From NCBI GenBank assembly GCA_018066865.1, contig JAGPVT010000038.1:1-51207 (forward strand): a DNA stretch of 51,207 nt, in the 5' to 3' direction. Under the pieces are notes generated by a model. That model had not been told where the DNA came from. It did no database searches and was given only the letters and a program-made list of their open reading frames with translations. Origin of the DNA: Marinobacter sp. (GTDB taxonomy: Bacteria; Pseudomonadota; Gammaproteobacteria; Pseudomonadales; Oleiphilaceae). Both the position numbers and the translations under genes were made by a program. Below are positions 38,153-45,938 of the stretch, in pieces (within the stretch, counting starts at the first letter, position 1; the number at the start of each line of letters is the position of its first letter).

Positions 38153-39028
38153 TCAGACTGTCGTTTCCGTTGCCAGTTTATCCTGAGTTTTCAGATCAAA
38201 ATCCGAGGCGTCATGGCGCTCATGTAGCTGCTCGGAAGGCTCTCCCGAAGTACGATTTACTATGCGACCACGTTGAACAGCCGGGCGCTCAAGGATTTCT
38301 TTAGCCCAGCGCCGGAGGTTTTTGTAGCTCTCGACCTGCAAGAACTCACCAGCACCGTACGCTTCGCCCAGCACCAGATTGCCATACCACGGCCAGGTGG
38401 CTATGTCGGCAATGGAGTATTCGTCTCCACCGAGATAACGATGCTCGGCGAGCTCCCGATCCAGTACATCCATCTGGCGTTTCACTTCCATGGTGAAACG
38501 ATTGATCGGATATTCAAACTTTTCGGGCGCGTAAGCATAAAAGTGCCCGAACCCACCGCCCAGATAGGGCGCTGAACCCTGCAGCCAGAACAGCCAGTTC
38601 AGTACTTCGGTACGTGCAGCTGCATCTTTTGGGAGGAAATGCCCGAACTTCTCCGCCAGATAGAGAAGGATCGAGCCGCTCTCAAAGACCCGGCTGCCGG
38701 TGTCCGTATCAAAAAGTGCGGGGATTTTCGAGTTTGGGTTTACCTCGACGAAGCCCGAGGAGAACTGCTCGCCATCGCCAATCCGTATCAGGTGAGCGTC
38801 GTATTCTGCTCCCGTTTCACCGATGGCCAATAGCTCTTCGGCCATGATGGTAACTTTCTGGCCGTTAGGTGTGCCCAGCGAATAGATCTGTAAAGGGTGC
38901 TTACCACGCGGCAGCGTCGCCTTATGTGTAGCGCCGGCGATGGGGCGGTTAGTTTTGGCCCATTCCCCGCCATTCTCGGCGTCCCAGGTCCAGACGCGTG
39001 GTGGTTCATATTGCTTGGTGTTCGACAT
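38153..39028 (-). CDS. yghU: YghU-type glutathione transferase (disulfide-bond oxidoreductase)
   Basis: Nu-class glutathione transferase that in E. coli binds two glutathiones and reduces disulfides and organic peroxides. The 291-residue chain shows the long YghU N-terminal arm (PPRVWTWDAENGGEWAKTN), the thioredoxin-like domain with NPNSKIPALFDTDTG and FESGSILLYLAEKF, and the helical domain with SIADIATWPWYG. It lies 79 bp after the AhpD-like gene on the same strand, with a strong hairpin between them, so expression may be partly uncoupled. It fits the peroxide/electrophile theme of the TetR locus. Confidence 0.93.
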   Translation of the reverse strand: MSNTKQYEPPRVWTWDAENGGEWAKTNRPIAGATHKATLPRGKHPLQIYSLGTPNGQKVTIMAEELLAIGETGAEYDAHLIRIGDGEQFSSGFVEVNPNSKIPALFDTDTGSRVFESGSILLYLAEKFGHFLPKDAAARTEVLNWLFWLQGSAPYLGGGFGHFYAYAPEKFEYPINRFTMEVKRQMDVLDRELAEHRYLGGDEYSIADIATWPWYGNLVLGEAYGAGEFLQVESYKNLRRWAKEILERPAVQRGRIVNRTSGEPSEQLHERHDASDFDLKTQDKLATETTV

Positions 39029-39064
39029 GATGCAGGCCCTATTTCCAGGTTAGTTCAAACAGCC

Positions 39065-39100
39065 ACAAGTCGGAGCGGTGATTAACCGCTTCCGACTTGT
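39065..39100 (-). other. Strong intercistronic hairpin
   Basis: ACAAGTCGGA pairs perfectly with TCCGACTTGT, extended inward by GCGGT/ACCGC with one bulged base. No T-run follows on either strand. It probably limits read-through or protects the mRNA end between the AhpD-like gene and yghU. Confidence 0.6.
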
Positions 39101-39107
39101 TGTCTGA

Positions 39108-39662
39108 TTACCCAGCCTTGTGCCACTCAAATTTCTGGAAAGGCTTGTCTATCGGCGTGTCGGCGAGGTGATTGGTGTAGTTGCTCATGGTTTTCTGAGC
39201 CAAACCAAGAATGACCTCAAGAACCTGACGCTTGGTGAAGCCTGCCTCCAGAAATGCGGCCACGGTGCTGTCATCGACGTTACCACGGCCACGAACGATG
39301 GCAAGTGTAAAGTCACGCAGAGCTTCCAGCCGATCTGTCGGTAGCGGTGTTTCGTTACGCAGCGCCTCGGTAATGGCATCATCAACGTTCATATTTTTGG
39401 CGATGCCAGTATGAGCAGGCACGCAGTAGTGACAAGCATGTTCAACGTTAATGGTCTGCCACACGACGGTGGTTTCCTCGTCATCGAAGCTGCTGTCCAA
39501 AAATAGCTGGTGAAGCCGTTGATATCCTTCAAGCAGCCCGGGCGCTTCGGCCATAACCGCGTGCAGGCTCGGAATCATACCGAAGGCTTTAACGGATTTG
39601 TCGAGCAGGTCCTGGCTTTCTTGAGGAGCACTTTGCTGATCGTGAAGGGTAAACTTGGCCAT
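39108..39662 (-). CDS. AhpD-like carboxymuconolactone decarboxylase-family protein
   Basis: 184 residues, all helical. The redox motif Cys77-x-x-Cys80 in NVEHACHYCVPAHTGIAK matches the AhpD/CMD family, where it reduces peroxides; LAIVRGRGNVDDSTVAAFLE and EVILGLAQKTMSNYTNHLAD complete the family pattern. ATG 39662 has AAGGAG 7 bp upstream. The longer frame starting at 39740 would run through operator 3 and is not the real start. Three TetR-type operators lie upstream, so this is a likely main target of the TetR repressor. Confidence 0.9.
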   Translation of the reverse strand: MAKFTLHDQQSAPQESQDLLDKSVKAFGMIPSLHAVMAEAPGLLEGYQRLHQLFLDSSFDDEETTVVWQTINVEHACHYCVPAHTGIAKNMNVDDAITEALRNETPLPTDRLEALRDFTLAIVRGRGNVDDSTVAAFLEAGFTKRQVLEVILGLAQKTMSNYTNHLADTPIDKPFQKFEWHKAG

Positions 39663-39724
39663 GGAGTGGCTCCTTGTAGTAAGGCGAATGTGATATGACT
39701 CGCATTGGTTTGACGCCCCCTTGG

Positions 39725-39740
39725 TTGAGTGATCGCTCAA
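39725..39740. promoter_or_regulatory. TetR operator 3
   Basis: Exact TTGAGTGATCGCTCAA, 62 bp before the AhpD-like gene. On the - strand a TATAAC box (39752-39757) lies just upstream, so the operator covers the probable transcription start. Confidence 0.8.
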
Positions 39741-39792
39741 TAAAGGGTGGCGTTATACAAAAGCGAGTTCAACGGTCTTACCTTAACCTAAC

Positions 39793-39831
39793 TTGAGTGA
39801 TCGCTCAAGTTATATGTGAGTGACCACTCAA
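39793..39831. promoter_or_regulatory. Tandem TetR operators 4 and 5
   Basis: TTGAGTGATCGCTCAA (39793-39808) and GTGAGTGACCACTCAA (39816-39831), centres 23 bp apart, the same spacing as the pair at 37380-37418. Confidence 0.8.
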
Positions 39832-39915
39832 ATTCATCACCGCTTTCGATCGAAAGTGCCGATATACCGTTCTCGGATTAGCACCTGAGCTAGCGCTTTG
39901 GTGCGTTCGTGTCCT

Positions 39916-40851
39916 TCAGCTGATCGAATCTTTGGACAGAATCCCTTTTTCTGTCAGGTCGTTCAAAATGGTGGCGCATTTCATTTGCAGATAATCCCTT
40001 AGCAGGCGCATCGCAGGCGTGATGGATTGGCGACTGGGGCAAATGAGCCACAGCTCCGTGACGCGCGGTCGAAATTCGGATATGACGCTGACCACCCGAC
40101 CGGTCAGCAGGTCATCAGACATATCGAGACAGGATTTAACCGCGAATCCCTTTCCAGCTACACACCAGCGACGTACCAGGTCGCCATCGTTGGAGGTACG
40201 GTCACCTCGCATTCTTACCTTAAACTGTTGGTCGCCGCGGGTGAATGTCCATATATCGTAGGGAATGTCCTGTAATTGATAGAACAGGCCGTTGTGAGAT
40301 GCCAGGTCGTGTGGGTGGCGGGGCGTTCCATGCTGCTCAAGGTACGCCGGCGTTGCGCAGAGGATGCCTGGTACGTCAGAGATTTTGAAACCATACAGGC
40401 CGGCATCGTCGGGTGAGCCGTAGCGTAAGGCCATATCGACGGAGTCTCTGTAGAAGTCAATGTTACTGTCGCTGATATTGACGCGCAGGCTGACGTGCGG
40501 GTGGTTTTCCATAAGGTCATCCAGCCAGGGCAGCACACGATTTCGCCCTAGATCAGAGGATACGGCAAGGCGTAGCTCACCTTCCACCGAATCCTGGTCG
40601 CCCAGAATGTTATGACGTGCCTGCTCCAGCATATGTAGCGCCTGCTCACACTGCGGGAGGTATTTCTCCCCCGCACTGGAGAGCCTCAGTTGCCGCGTTG
40701 TTCTGACAAAAAGCTCCACACCCAGTGCACTTTCCACTCTTTTCACCGCCGCGCTGGCGGTCGCGGTGCGCATGTCAAGACTCGTCGCGGCGGCGGTAAT
40801 GCCGCGAAACTCGGCCACCTTGAGGATCACTTTAAGGTCGTCAATCGTCAT
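39916..40851 (-). CDS. LysR-family transcriptional regulator
   Basis: 311 residues with the N-terminal HTH (FRGITAAATSLDMRTATASA, AVKRVESALGVELFVRTTRQ) and a C-terminal effector domain of the CrgA/DsdC-like kind (RVNISDSNIDFYRDSVDMAL; LRYGSPDDAGL). Divergent from the MDR oxidoreductase gene with 122 bp between, suggesting it regulates that gene. A palindrome lies next to its start codon. Its 3' end faces the operators of the AhpD-like gene. Confidence 0.9.
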   Translation of the reverse strand: MTIDDLKVILKVAEFRGITAAATSLDMRTATASAAVKRVESALGVELFVRTTRQLRLSSAGEKYLPQCEQALHMLEQARHNILGDQDSVEGELRLAVSSDLGRNRVLPWLDDLMENHPHVSLRVNISDSNIDFYRDSVDMALRYGSPDDAGLYGFKISDVPGILCATPAYLEQHGTPRHPHDLASHNGLFYQLQDIPYDIWTFTRGDQQFKVRMRGDRTSNDGDLVRRWCVAGKGFAVKSCLDMSDDLLTGRVVSVISEFRPRVTELWLICPSRQSITPAMRLLRDYLQMKCATILNDLTEKGILSKDSIS

Positions 40852-40855
40852 ATTG

Positions 40856-40870
40856 TCAAAAATTATTTGA
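40856..40870. promoter_or_regulatory. Candidate operator next to the LysR start
   Basis: TCAAA-AATTA-TTTGA, a perfect 5+5 palindrome 4 bp from the LysR start codon, in the divergent region with the MDR gene. It could be an autoregulatory site. Confidence 0.45.
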
Positions 40871-40973
40871 TAGTGTTTCAGGGATTAGGCTGTTTTTGGC
40901 AGCTTAGTAAAGGTTCACACTGATCACCAGTTAAACGCCATCATGGCATAAAGCAAACGCAGGAGATCAGCAG

Positions 40974-42011
40974 ATGAAAGCCATAGGTTATAGCGAGGCA
41001 CTTCCCATTACCCATGAAAACGCGCTTTTCGATATCGAGTTACCACAACCGATCGCCAGTGGTCGTGATTTGTTGGTCCAGGTAAAAGCCGTTGCCGTTA
41101 ATCCGGTGGACTACAAGATTCGGCAGAATGTGGCTGCTGAAGAAGGTGAGTACAAGGTAATTGGCTGGGACGCAGCAGGGGAAGTGGTTGCTGTTGGAGA
41201 AGCTGTCACCGGCTTCAAGCCTGGTGATCAGGTTTTCTATGCAGGAGATCTTACGCGCTCCGGAACTAACGCCGAGTTCCAGTTGGTGGATGAGCGGATC
41301 GTAGGACATAAACCCCAGAGCCTTTCCGACTCAGAAGCCGCGGCACTTCCACTGACCACTATTACGGCTTGGGAATTGTTGTTTGAGCACCTGCAGCTCA
41401 AGCGGCAATCACCGGGGGATCGGGGTAAGTCGAATGAAGTCGTGCTGGTTGTCGGCGCTGCTGGCGGAGTTGGTTCTATTCTGATCCAGCTGGCCAAAAC
41501 CCTGACCGGGGCAACGGTCATCGCTACCGCATCCCGTGAAGCTTCCAGAAACTGGGTGCAGGCGCTAGGTGCCGACTTTGTGGTGGACCACCGGGAACCG
41601 CTTAAGCCCCAGATTGATGCGCTGATGGCAGAGGGGCAGATTGGGGCGGTAACGCATGTGGCCAGTCTTAATGCGACTGAACAGTACTTCGACAGCTACG
41701 TAGATATGCTCGTTCCATTTGGCAGAATTGCGCTGATCGACGATCCTGTGTCACTGGATGTGATGAAAATCAAACCAAAGAGTCTGTCACTGCATGTGGA
41801 ATTCATGTTCGCCCGTTCCATGCACCAGGCTGCGGATATGCATGCGCAGCATGAGCTGTTGGAGCAAGTCGCAAATCTTGTGGATCAGGGGTATATCCGC
41901 ACAACCGCAGGTAAGCATCTGGGCACTATCAATGCCGAAAACCTCAGGGCAGCACACGCGGAACTGGAATCCGGTCGTGCCGTAGGCAAGGTTGTTCTGG
42001 AAGGTTTTTGA
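40974..42011 (+). CDS. Zinc-free MDR-family quinone oxidoreductase-like protein
   Basis: 345 residues of the medium-chain dehydrogenase/reductase family. The N-terminal GroES-like part contains AVAVNPVDYKIRQ and VIGWDAAGEVVAVGE; the Rossmann part has VVGAAGGVGSILIQLAK for NAD(P)H. The protein contains no cysteine at all, so it cannot hold the structural or catalytic zinc of classical alcohol dehydrogenases, and a quinone or enone reductase is more likely. Probably controlled by the divergent LysR; the monooxygenase-like gene follows after 47 bp and is likely co-transcribed. Confidence 0.9.
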   Translation: MKAIGYSEALPITHENALFDIELPQPIASGRDLLVQVKAVAVNPVDYKIRQNVAAEEGEYKVIGWDAAGEVVAVGEAVTGFKPGDQVFYAGDLTRSGTNAEFQLVDERIVGHKPQSLSDSEAAALPLTTITAWELLFEHLQLKRQSPGDRGKSNEVVLVVGAAGGVGSILIQLAKTLTGATVIATASREASRNWVQALGADFVVDHREPLKPQIDALMAEGQIGAVTHVASLNATEQYFDSYVDMLVPFGRIALIDDPVSLDVMKIKPKSLSLHVEFMFARSMHQAADMHAQHELLEQVANLVDQGYIRTTAGKHLGTINAENLRAAHAELESGRAVGKVVLEGF

Positions 42012-42058
42012 ACCTTCACAACCCGCATTTAACCCTTTTGAAAAGAGAGAACAAACGG

Positions 42059-42349
42059 ATGACTAAGCTTACCATCATTGCTCATATCACGGCCCATGCC
42101 GGAAAAGGCGAATTATTAAAGCGTGAGCTGGAAAAGCTACTCGTACCCACGCGTAATGAGCCCGGCTGCCTGCAGTACGATCTCCATCAGGACAACGAGA
42201 ACGCTGAGCATTTTATGTTCTGCGAGAGCTGGGAGTCCCGCGAGACATGGCAGGCCCATATGACTGCACAGCCCCTGCAGGACTACCTCAAAGCCGTTGA
42301 GGGAGCCGTTGAGGGCTTCACCTTGTACGAAATGAGTCATATTGGCTAA
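42059..42349 (+). CDS. Antibiotic-biosynthesis-monooxygenase (ABM) family protein, putative quinol monooxygenase
   Basis: 96 residues forming one ferredoxin-like ABM domain: KLTIIAHITAHAGKGELLKR, NEPGCLQYDLHQDNENAEHF and FCESWESRETWQAHM are typical of YgiN-like cofactor-free quinol monooxygenases. Start 42059 has AAGAGAG upstream; the in-frame start at 42008 overlaps the MDR gene. A quinone reductase next to a quinol monooxygenase echoes the E. coli MdaB-YgiN pair, so a shared role in quinone metabolism is reasonable but inferred. Confidence 0.88.
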   Translation: MTKLTIIAHITAHAGKGELLKRELEKLLVPTRNEPGCLQYDLHQDNENAEHFMFCESWESRETWQAHMTAQPLQDYLKAVEGAVEGFTLYEMSHIG

Positions 42350-42502
42350 GGCACTGGCCGGAACCTTGGAATAAGCCTCCGGCTGTCATGCCACTATTGC
42401 TGGGCAGCCGAACCCCACGGCGCGTGCAGCGCGATACTGAGCAGTACGCGCTTGCCACGCTTGAGTCTCCGAAAGAGAAAATAAACGGTATTTGATGGAC
42501 TC

Positions 42503-42518
42503 TTGAGTGATCGCTCAA
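42503..42518. promoter_or_regulatory. TetR operator 6
   Basis: Exact TTGAGTGATCGCTCAA, about 150 bp before the MarR gene, identical to operators 3 and 4. It ties the MarR-flavoreductase operon to the TetR regulon. Confidence 0.78.
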
Positions 42519-42606
42519 ATGCTACACTTTTCGCTAAACCATCGCACGCCAGATTCAGCCCCTGATACCATTTGGTAATATTTTCCTCAGGGTAGCTTGG
42601 TTTTGG

Positions 42607-42638
42607 TTGACAGTTACAACCATTATTTTATATGGTTG
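42607..42638 (+). promoter_or_regulatory. Promoter and palindromic operator of the MarR gene
   Basis: TTGACA (42607-42612) and TATATG (42629-42634) lie 16 bp apart. CAACCAT (42617-42623) and ATGGTTG (42632-42638) form a perfect inverted repeat around the -10 region, the usual place for a MarR autorepression site. Confidence 0.62.
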
Positions 42639-42665
42639 ATACTGTCTACTAGATAGAGGTTGCTT

Positions 42666-43118
42666 ATGCCTGACAAGTCACTTAGCGAAGCCGTGCACCG
42701 GTTGATGCATGCATACACACACCTTCTACGCGAAGGCATCCGCAAACAGCAGATCGAATTACCGGTCACGCATATCAGGGTGCTGAAAGGAGTCTGTCGT
42801 AACCGTAAGGCGACCGCGCAGTCGATCGCCAAACGAATGCAGCGCGACAAAGCGCAGATCACCCGCGCTTTGAACGACTTGATTGAAGCCAGCTTGATTG
42901 TTAAGGCAGATAATCCCCTTGACCGCCGGAGCCAGTTCCTGAAACCGACACCCAAAGGCAGGAAAGTGATGGCTCGAATTGATGCGGTGGAAGAGTGGGC
43001 TGTAGAACAAATGACTACAAAACTGGGGAGCGATGAGCTCACGCTGTTCCTCCGTGTCAGTCAGACCATGGCAGACAGCGCGGAACAGATTGCCAACCCT
43101 GAAGAAGGGGAGTCCTGA
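42666..43118 (+). CDS. MarR-family transcriptional regulator
   Basis: 150 residues. The winged HTH is seen in HIRVLKGVCRNRKATAQSIA, KRMQRDKAQITRALNDLIEA and the wing LDRRSQFLKPTPKGRKVMA. AGAGG lies 6 bp before ATG 42666; a TTG 6 bp earlier is less likely. The stop overlaps the next start as TGATG, so it is translationally coupled to the siderophore-interacting protein gene and probably controls the pair. Confidence 0.9.
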   Translation: MPDKSLSEAVHRLMHAYTHLLREGIRKQQIELPVTHIRVLKGVCRNRKATAQSIAKRMQRDKAQITRALNDLIEASLIVKADNPLDRRSQFLKPTPKGRKVMARIDAVEEWAVEQMTTKLGSDELTLFLRVSQTMADSAEQIANPEEGES

Positions 43119-43858
43119 TGTCTAAACCTGCGCCAAGAACTCTGGACGTGATTCGCTCCGCCTACATTACTCCACATATGCTGCGTGTAACGCTTGGTGG
43201 TTCGGGATTGGCCGACTTTCCGAAGGGTCAGGAAAGCGCTTATATAAAGCTGATTTTTCCGCAGCCCGGGGGATCGCGACCGTTGATGCGAACCTACACC
43301 ATCAGCGGACAGCGCAGCGATGAGATTGATGTGGATTTTGTGCTTCACACGGCTGACGGGCCAGCATCAACATGGGCCCGCGGTGCGAGACCCGGTGATC
43401 AGATTCTCGTGGGCGGGCCGGGACTTAAAAAACTGGTCAATAACGACGCGGACTGGTATTTGTTGGTGGGCGATATGACTGCTTTGCCCGCAATCGCAGT
43501 CAATCTTGCTCAGTTGCCGGAAGATGCACGGGGTTACGCGGTTCTTGAAGTTGTGACCGACGAGGATATCCAGCCGCTGCAGCATCCGGAAAATATTGAG
43601 ATTCACTGGGTTGTCAACGCCGTCCCGAATGTTGATACAAGCGCTCTGTTGAAACGCATTGAGCAGCTTGCCTGGCTACCGGGCCAGCCGGCGGTCTGGA
43701 CGGCTTGCGAGTTTCACAGCATGCGGGCACTACGGACATATTTTAAGCAGCAGCGCCAAATGCCAAAAAGCCATCTGTACATATCGAGTTACTGGAAAAT
43801 TAACAGTACCGAAGATCAACACAAAATTGAGAAACGAGATGATGCGCAGGCAGCGTAG
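43118..43858 (+). CDS. Siderophore-interacting protein (ViuB-like ferric-chelate reductase)
   Basis: 246-residue FAD-dependent reductase thought to release iron from ferric siderophores. The N-terminal FAD-binding barrel has PHMLRVTLGGSGLADF and the flavin motif RPLMRTYTISGQR; DGPASTWARGARPGDQILVG follows. The C-terminal NAD(P)H part has WYLLVGDMTALPAIAVNLAQ and ends with SSYWK before an extra polar tail of about 20 residues. No siderophore receptor or synthesis gene is nearby, and regulation by MarR rather than by a visible Fur box suggests a role beyond simple iron uptake. Confidence 0.92.
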   Translation: MSKPAPRTLDVIRSAYITPHMLRVTLGGSGLADFPKGQESAYIKLIFPQPGGSRPLMRTYTISGQRSDEIDVDFVLHTADGPASTWARGARPGDQILVGGPGLKKLVNNDADWYLLVGDMTALPAIAVNLAQLPEDARGYAVLEVVTDEDIQPLQHPENIEIHWVVNAVPNVDTSALLKRIEQLAWLPGQPAVWTACEFHSMRALRTYFKQQRQMPKSHLYISSYWKINSTEDQHKIEKRDDAQAA

Positions 43859-43960
43859 TCTTGGTTATCTGAGCAGGTCTATGCCGATCGGCTAGCCCTG
43901 TGTCAGTTTCTGCCGGGGCCACTGTTTACCTTTGCATCCAACTCTGTTTTTTGGGCGCTG

Positions 43961-44401
43961 TTAACTGATTTCCATCAGAAAGTGGTTTGCCAGTCTCTCG
44001 ATTTCCTGAAATCCCATTCGCGCGTACAGTCGCTTCGCATCCTGATTCGCATGCAAAACCTGAAGACAAAGCGGAACACCCCGTGACCGAGCGTCTGCCA
44101 GCAGGTCACGCAGAAGTGCCGTTCCCAGGCCATGGCTCTGGTAGTTCGGGCAAATCTGGATCTCGTGTAGCCAGTTGCAATCTTCAAGTTGTTCCAGAAT
44201 CACAACGCCGACCCGATCACTTCCTTTTTCGATAATCTGAGCCGGGCGCGGCTTTTCCCACTTCGAGAAAAAAATCTGTCGTTGGAAAGCTTCATCCCAC
44301 TTACCGAACTGACGAATCACAACCTTAAGGAAGGATTTCCTGTTCAACTCGTATAGCCACTCGATATCGTCGGGCCGTGCTTTTCTTAGGGAGTAACTCA
44401 C
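43961..44401 (-). CDS. GNAT-family N-acetyltransferase
   Basis: 146 residues. The acetyl-CoA motif is EIQICPNYQSHGLGTALLRD, with the Q/R-x-x-G-x-G/A loop as SHGLGT, and the C-terminal part CLQVLHANQDAKRLYARMGF is the standard GNAT motif B. The start is a GTG at 44401 with a weak ribosome binding site. It stands between the siderophore-interacting gene (convergent, 102 bp) and the TRAP operon (divergent). Substrate unknown. Confidence 0.87.
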   Translation of the reverse strand: MSYSLRKARPDDIEWLYELNRKSFLKVVIRQFGKWDEAFQRQIFFSKWEKPRPAQIIEKGSDRVGVVILEQLEDCNWLHEIQICPNYQSHGLGTALLRDLLADARSRGVPLCLQVLHANQDAKRLYARMGFQEIERLANHFLMEIS

Positions 44402-44714
44402 TGGATAGACACTGTTGTGGCCAATGGCCTTCCTTTTTTAGAATTTTCGCGTTTTTTGCGGGCGTCATAACAACAGTCTACTTTGGCGAGCCCGAGATGC
44501 ACGAACAACCCCGAACATGGTTTCTCCAGACTGAGCTCAACTCTGAAATTTTAAAGAAAATTCAACATTTTGATCATCGTGTATTGCTAAAACTAATCCG
44601 CTATCTGAAATTGACATTATCTTCGATAATAAACTAAAGTCAGAGTGTAAAATAAAATAACATTTCGCACAGCGGAAGAAGAAAAAATACAATAATTAAC
44701 AAGAGGATGAAAGA
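44402..44714. other. Divergent intergenic region before the TRAP operon
   Basis: 313 bp, distinctly AT-rich toward the TRAP genes. A frame at 44377-44637 crosses the GNAT start and has no good ribosome binding site, so it is not called. The region holds the probable promoter and palindrome at 44611-44640. Confidence 0.5.
44611..44640 (+). promoter_or_regulatory. Probable TRAP operon promoter with a palindrome in its spacer
   Basis: TTGACA (44611-44616) and TAAAGT (44635-44640), spacing 18 bp. ATTATC-TTC-GATAAT (44616-44630), a perfect 6-bp inverted repeat, fills the spacer and could be an operator. Confidence 0.5.
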
Positions 44715-45869
44715 ATGCTTAACCTCAAAAGAGGATTGCTTGCCGTGGCTGTGGCCTTGGCTCCTACCTTTGCCTTCAGCGCAGATGGTGTTGAATTACC
44801 TCAGACGCTGGGTATCACCGCGTATGGCACCGGTTCGACTGGGTATAGCCAGATGGCGTCCATGGGCAACTTGCTTAAGAACGAGTACGGCGTCTCTCTG
44901 CGGATTCTGCCAGGTGAGAACGATGTGTCACGCATGACACCCCTTAAAATGGGCCGTGTTCCTGTTTGCGCCTGCGGCATTGCAGCTTTTTATGGTGCAG
45001 AGGGGGTGCTCTTATTTGCAAATAAGAGCTGGGGGCCTCAGCCCATCCGTGTGATTACCACGTCTATTGCCGGCTTCGGCCTCGGTGTTGCGGTAGCCGG
45101 CGATATCGGAGCAAAAACGCCCTATGATTTGAAAGGTAAGCGTGTGGCTTATTTGCGCGGTGATGATGCGAACAACCTGGGCACCGAAGCGATGTTGGCT
45201 TTTGGCAACTTGACATGGGATGACGTCGAGCGAGTTGAGTTTCCAGGTTACGGTCGTTCATTTGAAGGAATCATCGCAGACCAGGTTGATACCGCGTTCA
45301 CGTCAACCGTGGCCGGGGGGCCTCAACAGGTTGCTGCCGGCCCCCGCGGCATAACCTGGTTGACCCTGGACCCCGAAGACAAGGAAGGGTGGGCTCGCCT
45401 GAAGAAAGTCGCGCCCTACTTTCAGCCGCACAAGGTTACGGTGGGCGCAGGTATAGATAAGGATGACCCCTGGATTGGCTCAAGCTACCCATACCCCATA
45501 GTTGTAGCGAACGCTGATACAGATAAAACGCTGGTCAAGAGCCTGGTAAAAGTCTTTACAGAAGACTACGACAAGTACAAAGACGCTGCGCCTGGCAACT
45601 CAGGCTATGCTCTGGAAAACCAGAATATGCAGTGGGTGGTCCCCTTCCATGACGCCGTTGTGGACTATTACAAAGAGATTGGTCATTGGACTGATGTTAT
45701 GCAGGAGCATCAGGACATGCTGGTACGCAGGCAGAAAACTCTGTTGGACGCTTGGGAACAGTTTACTTCCGGTAATACCCCCGATTCGGAAGACGAATTC
45801 CGCCATGCGTGGATGAAGGCAAGAGCTGCGGCTCTCGAAGCGGAAGGTATGAGCCCGATTTTTATCTGA
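44715..45869 (+). CDS. TAXI-family TRAP transporter substrate-binding protein
   Basis: Periplasmic receptor of 384 residues. Signal peptide LKRGLLAVAVALAPTFAFSA, then the TAXI-type start LGITAYGTGSTGYSQMASMG, which resembles the glutamate/2-oxoglutarate-binding TAXI group but does not fix the ligand. AGAGG precedes the ATG. It passes substrate to the fused permease encoded 69 bp downstream. It is longer than most TAXI receptors (~320), the extra part being a helical C-terminus (~residues 300-384). Confidence 0.92.
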   Translation: MLNLKRGLLAVAVALAPTFAFSADGVELPQTLGITAYGTGSTGYSQMASMGNLLKNEYGVSLRILPGENDVSRMTPLKMGRVPVCACGIAAFYGAEGVLLFANKSWGPQPIRVITTSIAGFGLGVAVAGDIGAKTPYDLKGKRVAYLRGDDANNLGTEAMLAFGNLTWDDVERVEFPGYGRSFEGIIADQVDTAFTSTVAGGPQQVAAGPRGITWLTLDPEDKEGWARLKKVAPYFQPHKVTVGAGIDKDDPWIGSSYPYPIVVANADTDKTLVKSLVKVFTEDYDKYKDAAPGNSGYALENQNMQWVVPFHDAVVDYYKEIGHWTDVMQEHQDMLVRRQKTLLDAWEQFTSGNTPDSEDEFRHAWMKARAAALEAEGMSPIFI

Positions 45870-45885
45870 TATCCAAACCATCGCT

Positions 45886-45911
45886 GGCGGGAGGCATATG
45901 CGCCTCTCGCC
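45886..45911 (+). other. Hairpin between the TRAP receptor and permease genes
   Basis: GGCGGGAGGC pairs with GCCTCTCGCC (one G-T) around a 6-nt loop, without a T-run. Such stem-loops after a binding-protein gene usually protect its mRNA and lower permease expression. Confidence 0.6.
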
Positions 45912-45938
45912 TGTATCGCCGACTGGAGTTTCTGCACA

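Larger units (their letters stand above)
42350..42665. other. Regulatory intergenic region before the MarR gene
   Basis: 316 bp without a gene. It holds TetR operator 6 (42503-42518), a TACACT -10-like box just after it (42523-42528), and further on the proper MarR promoter and palindrome (42607-42638). The first ~130 bp show nothing clear. Confidence 0.6.

Noticed and set aside
44377..44637. 86-codon + frame before the TRAP operon (inner ATG at 44497)
   Set aside because: Crosses the GNAT start, weak start signals, no family; kept as uncertain rather than called.
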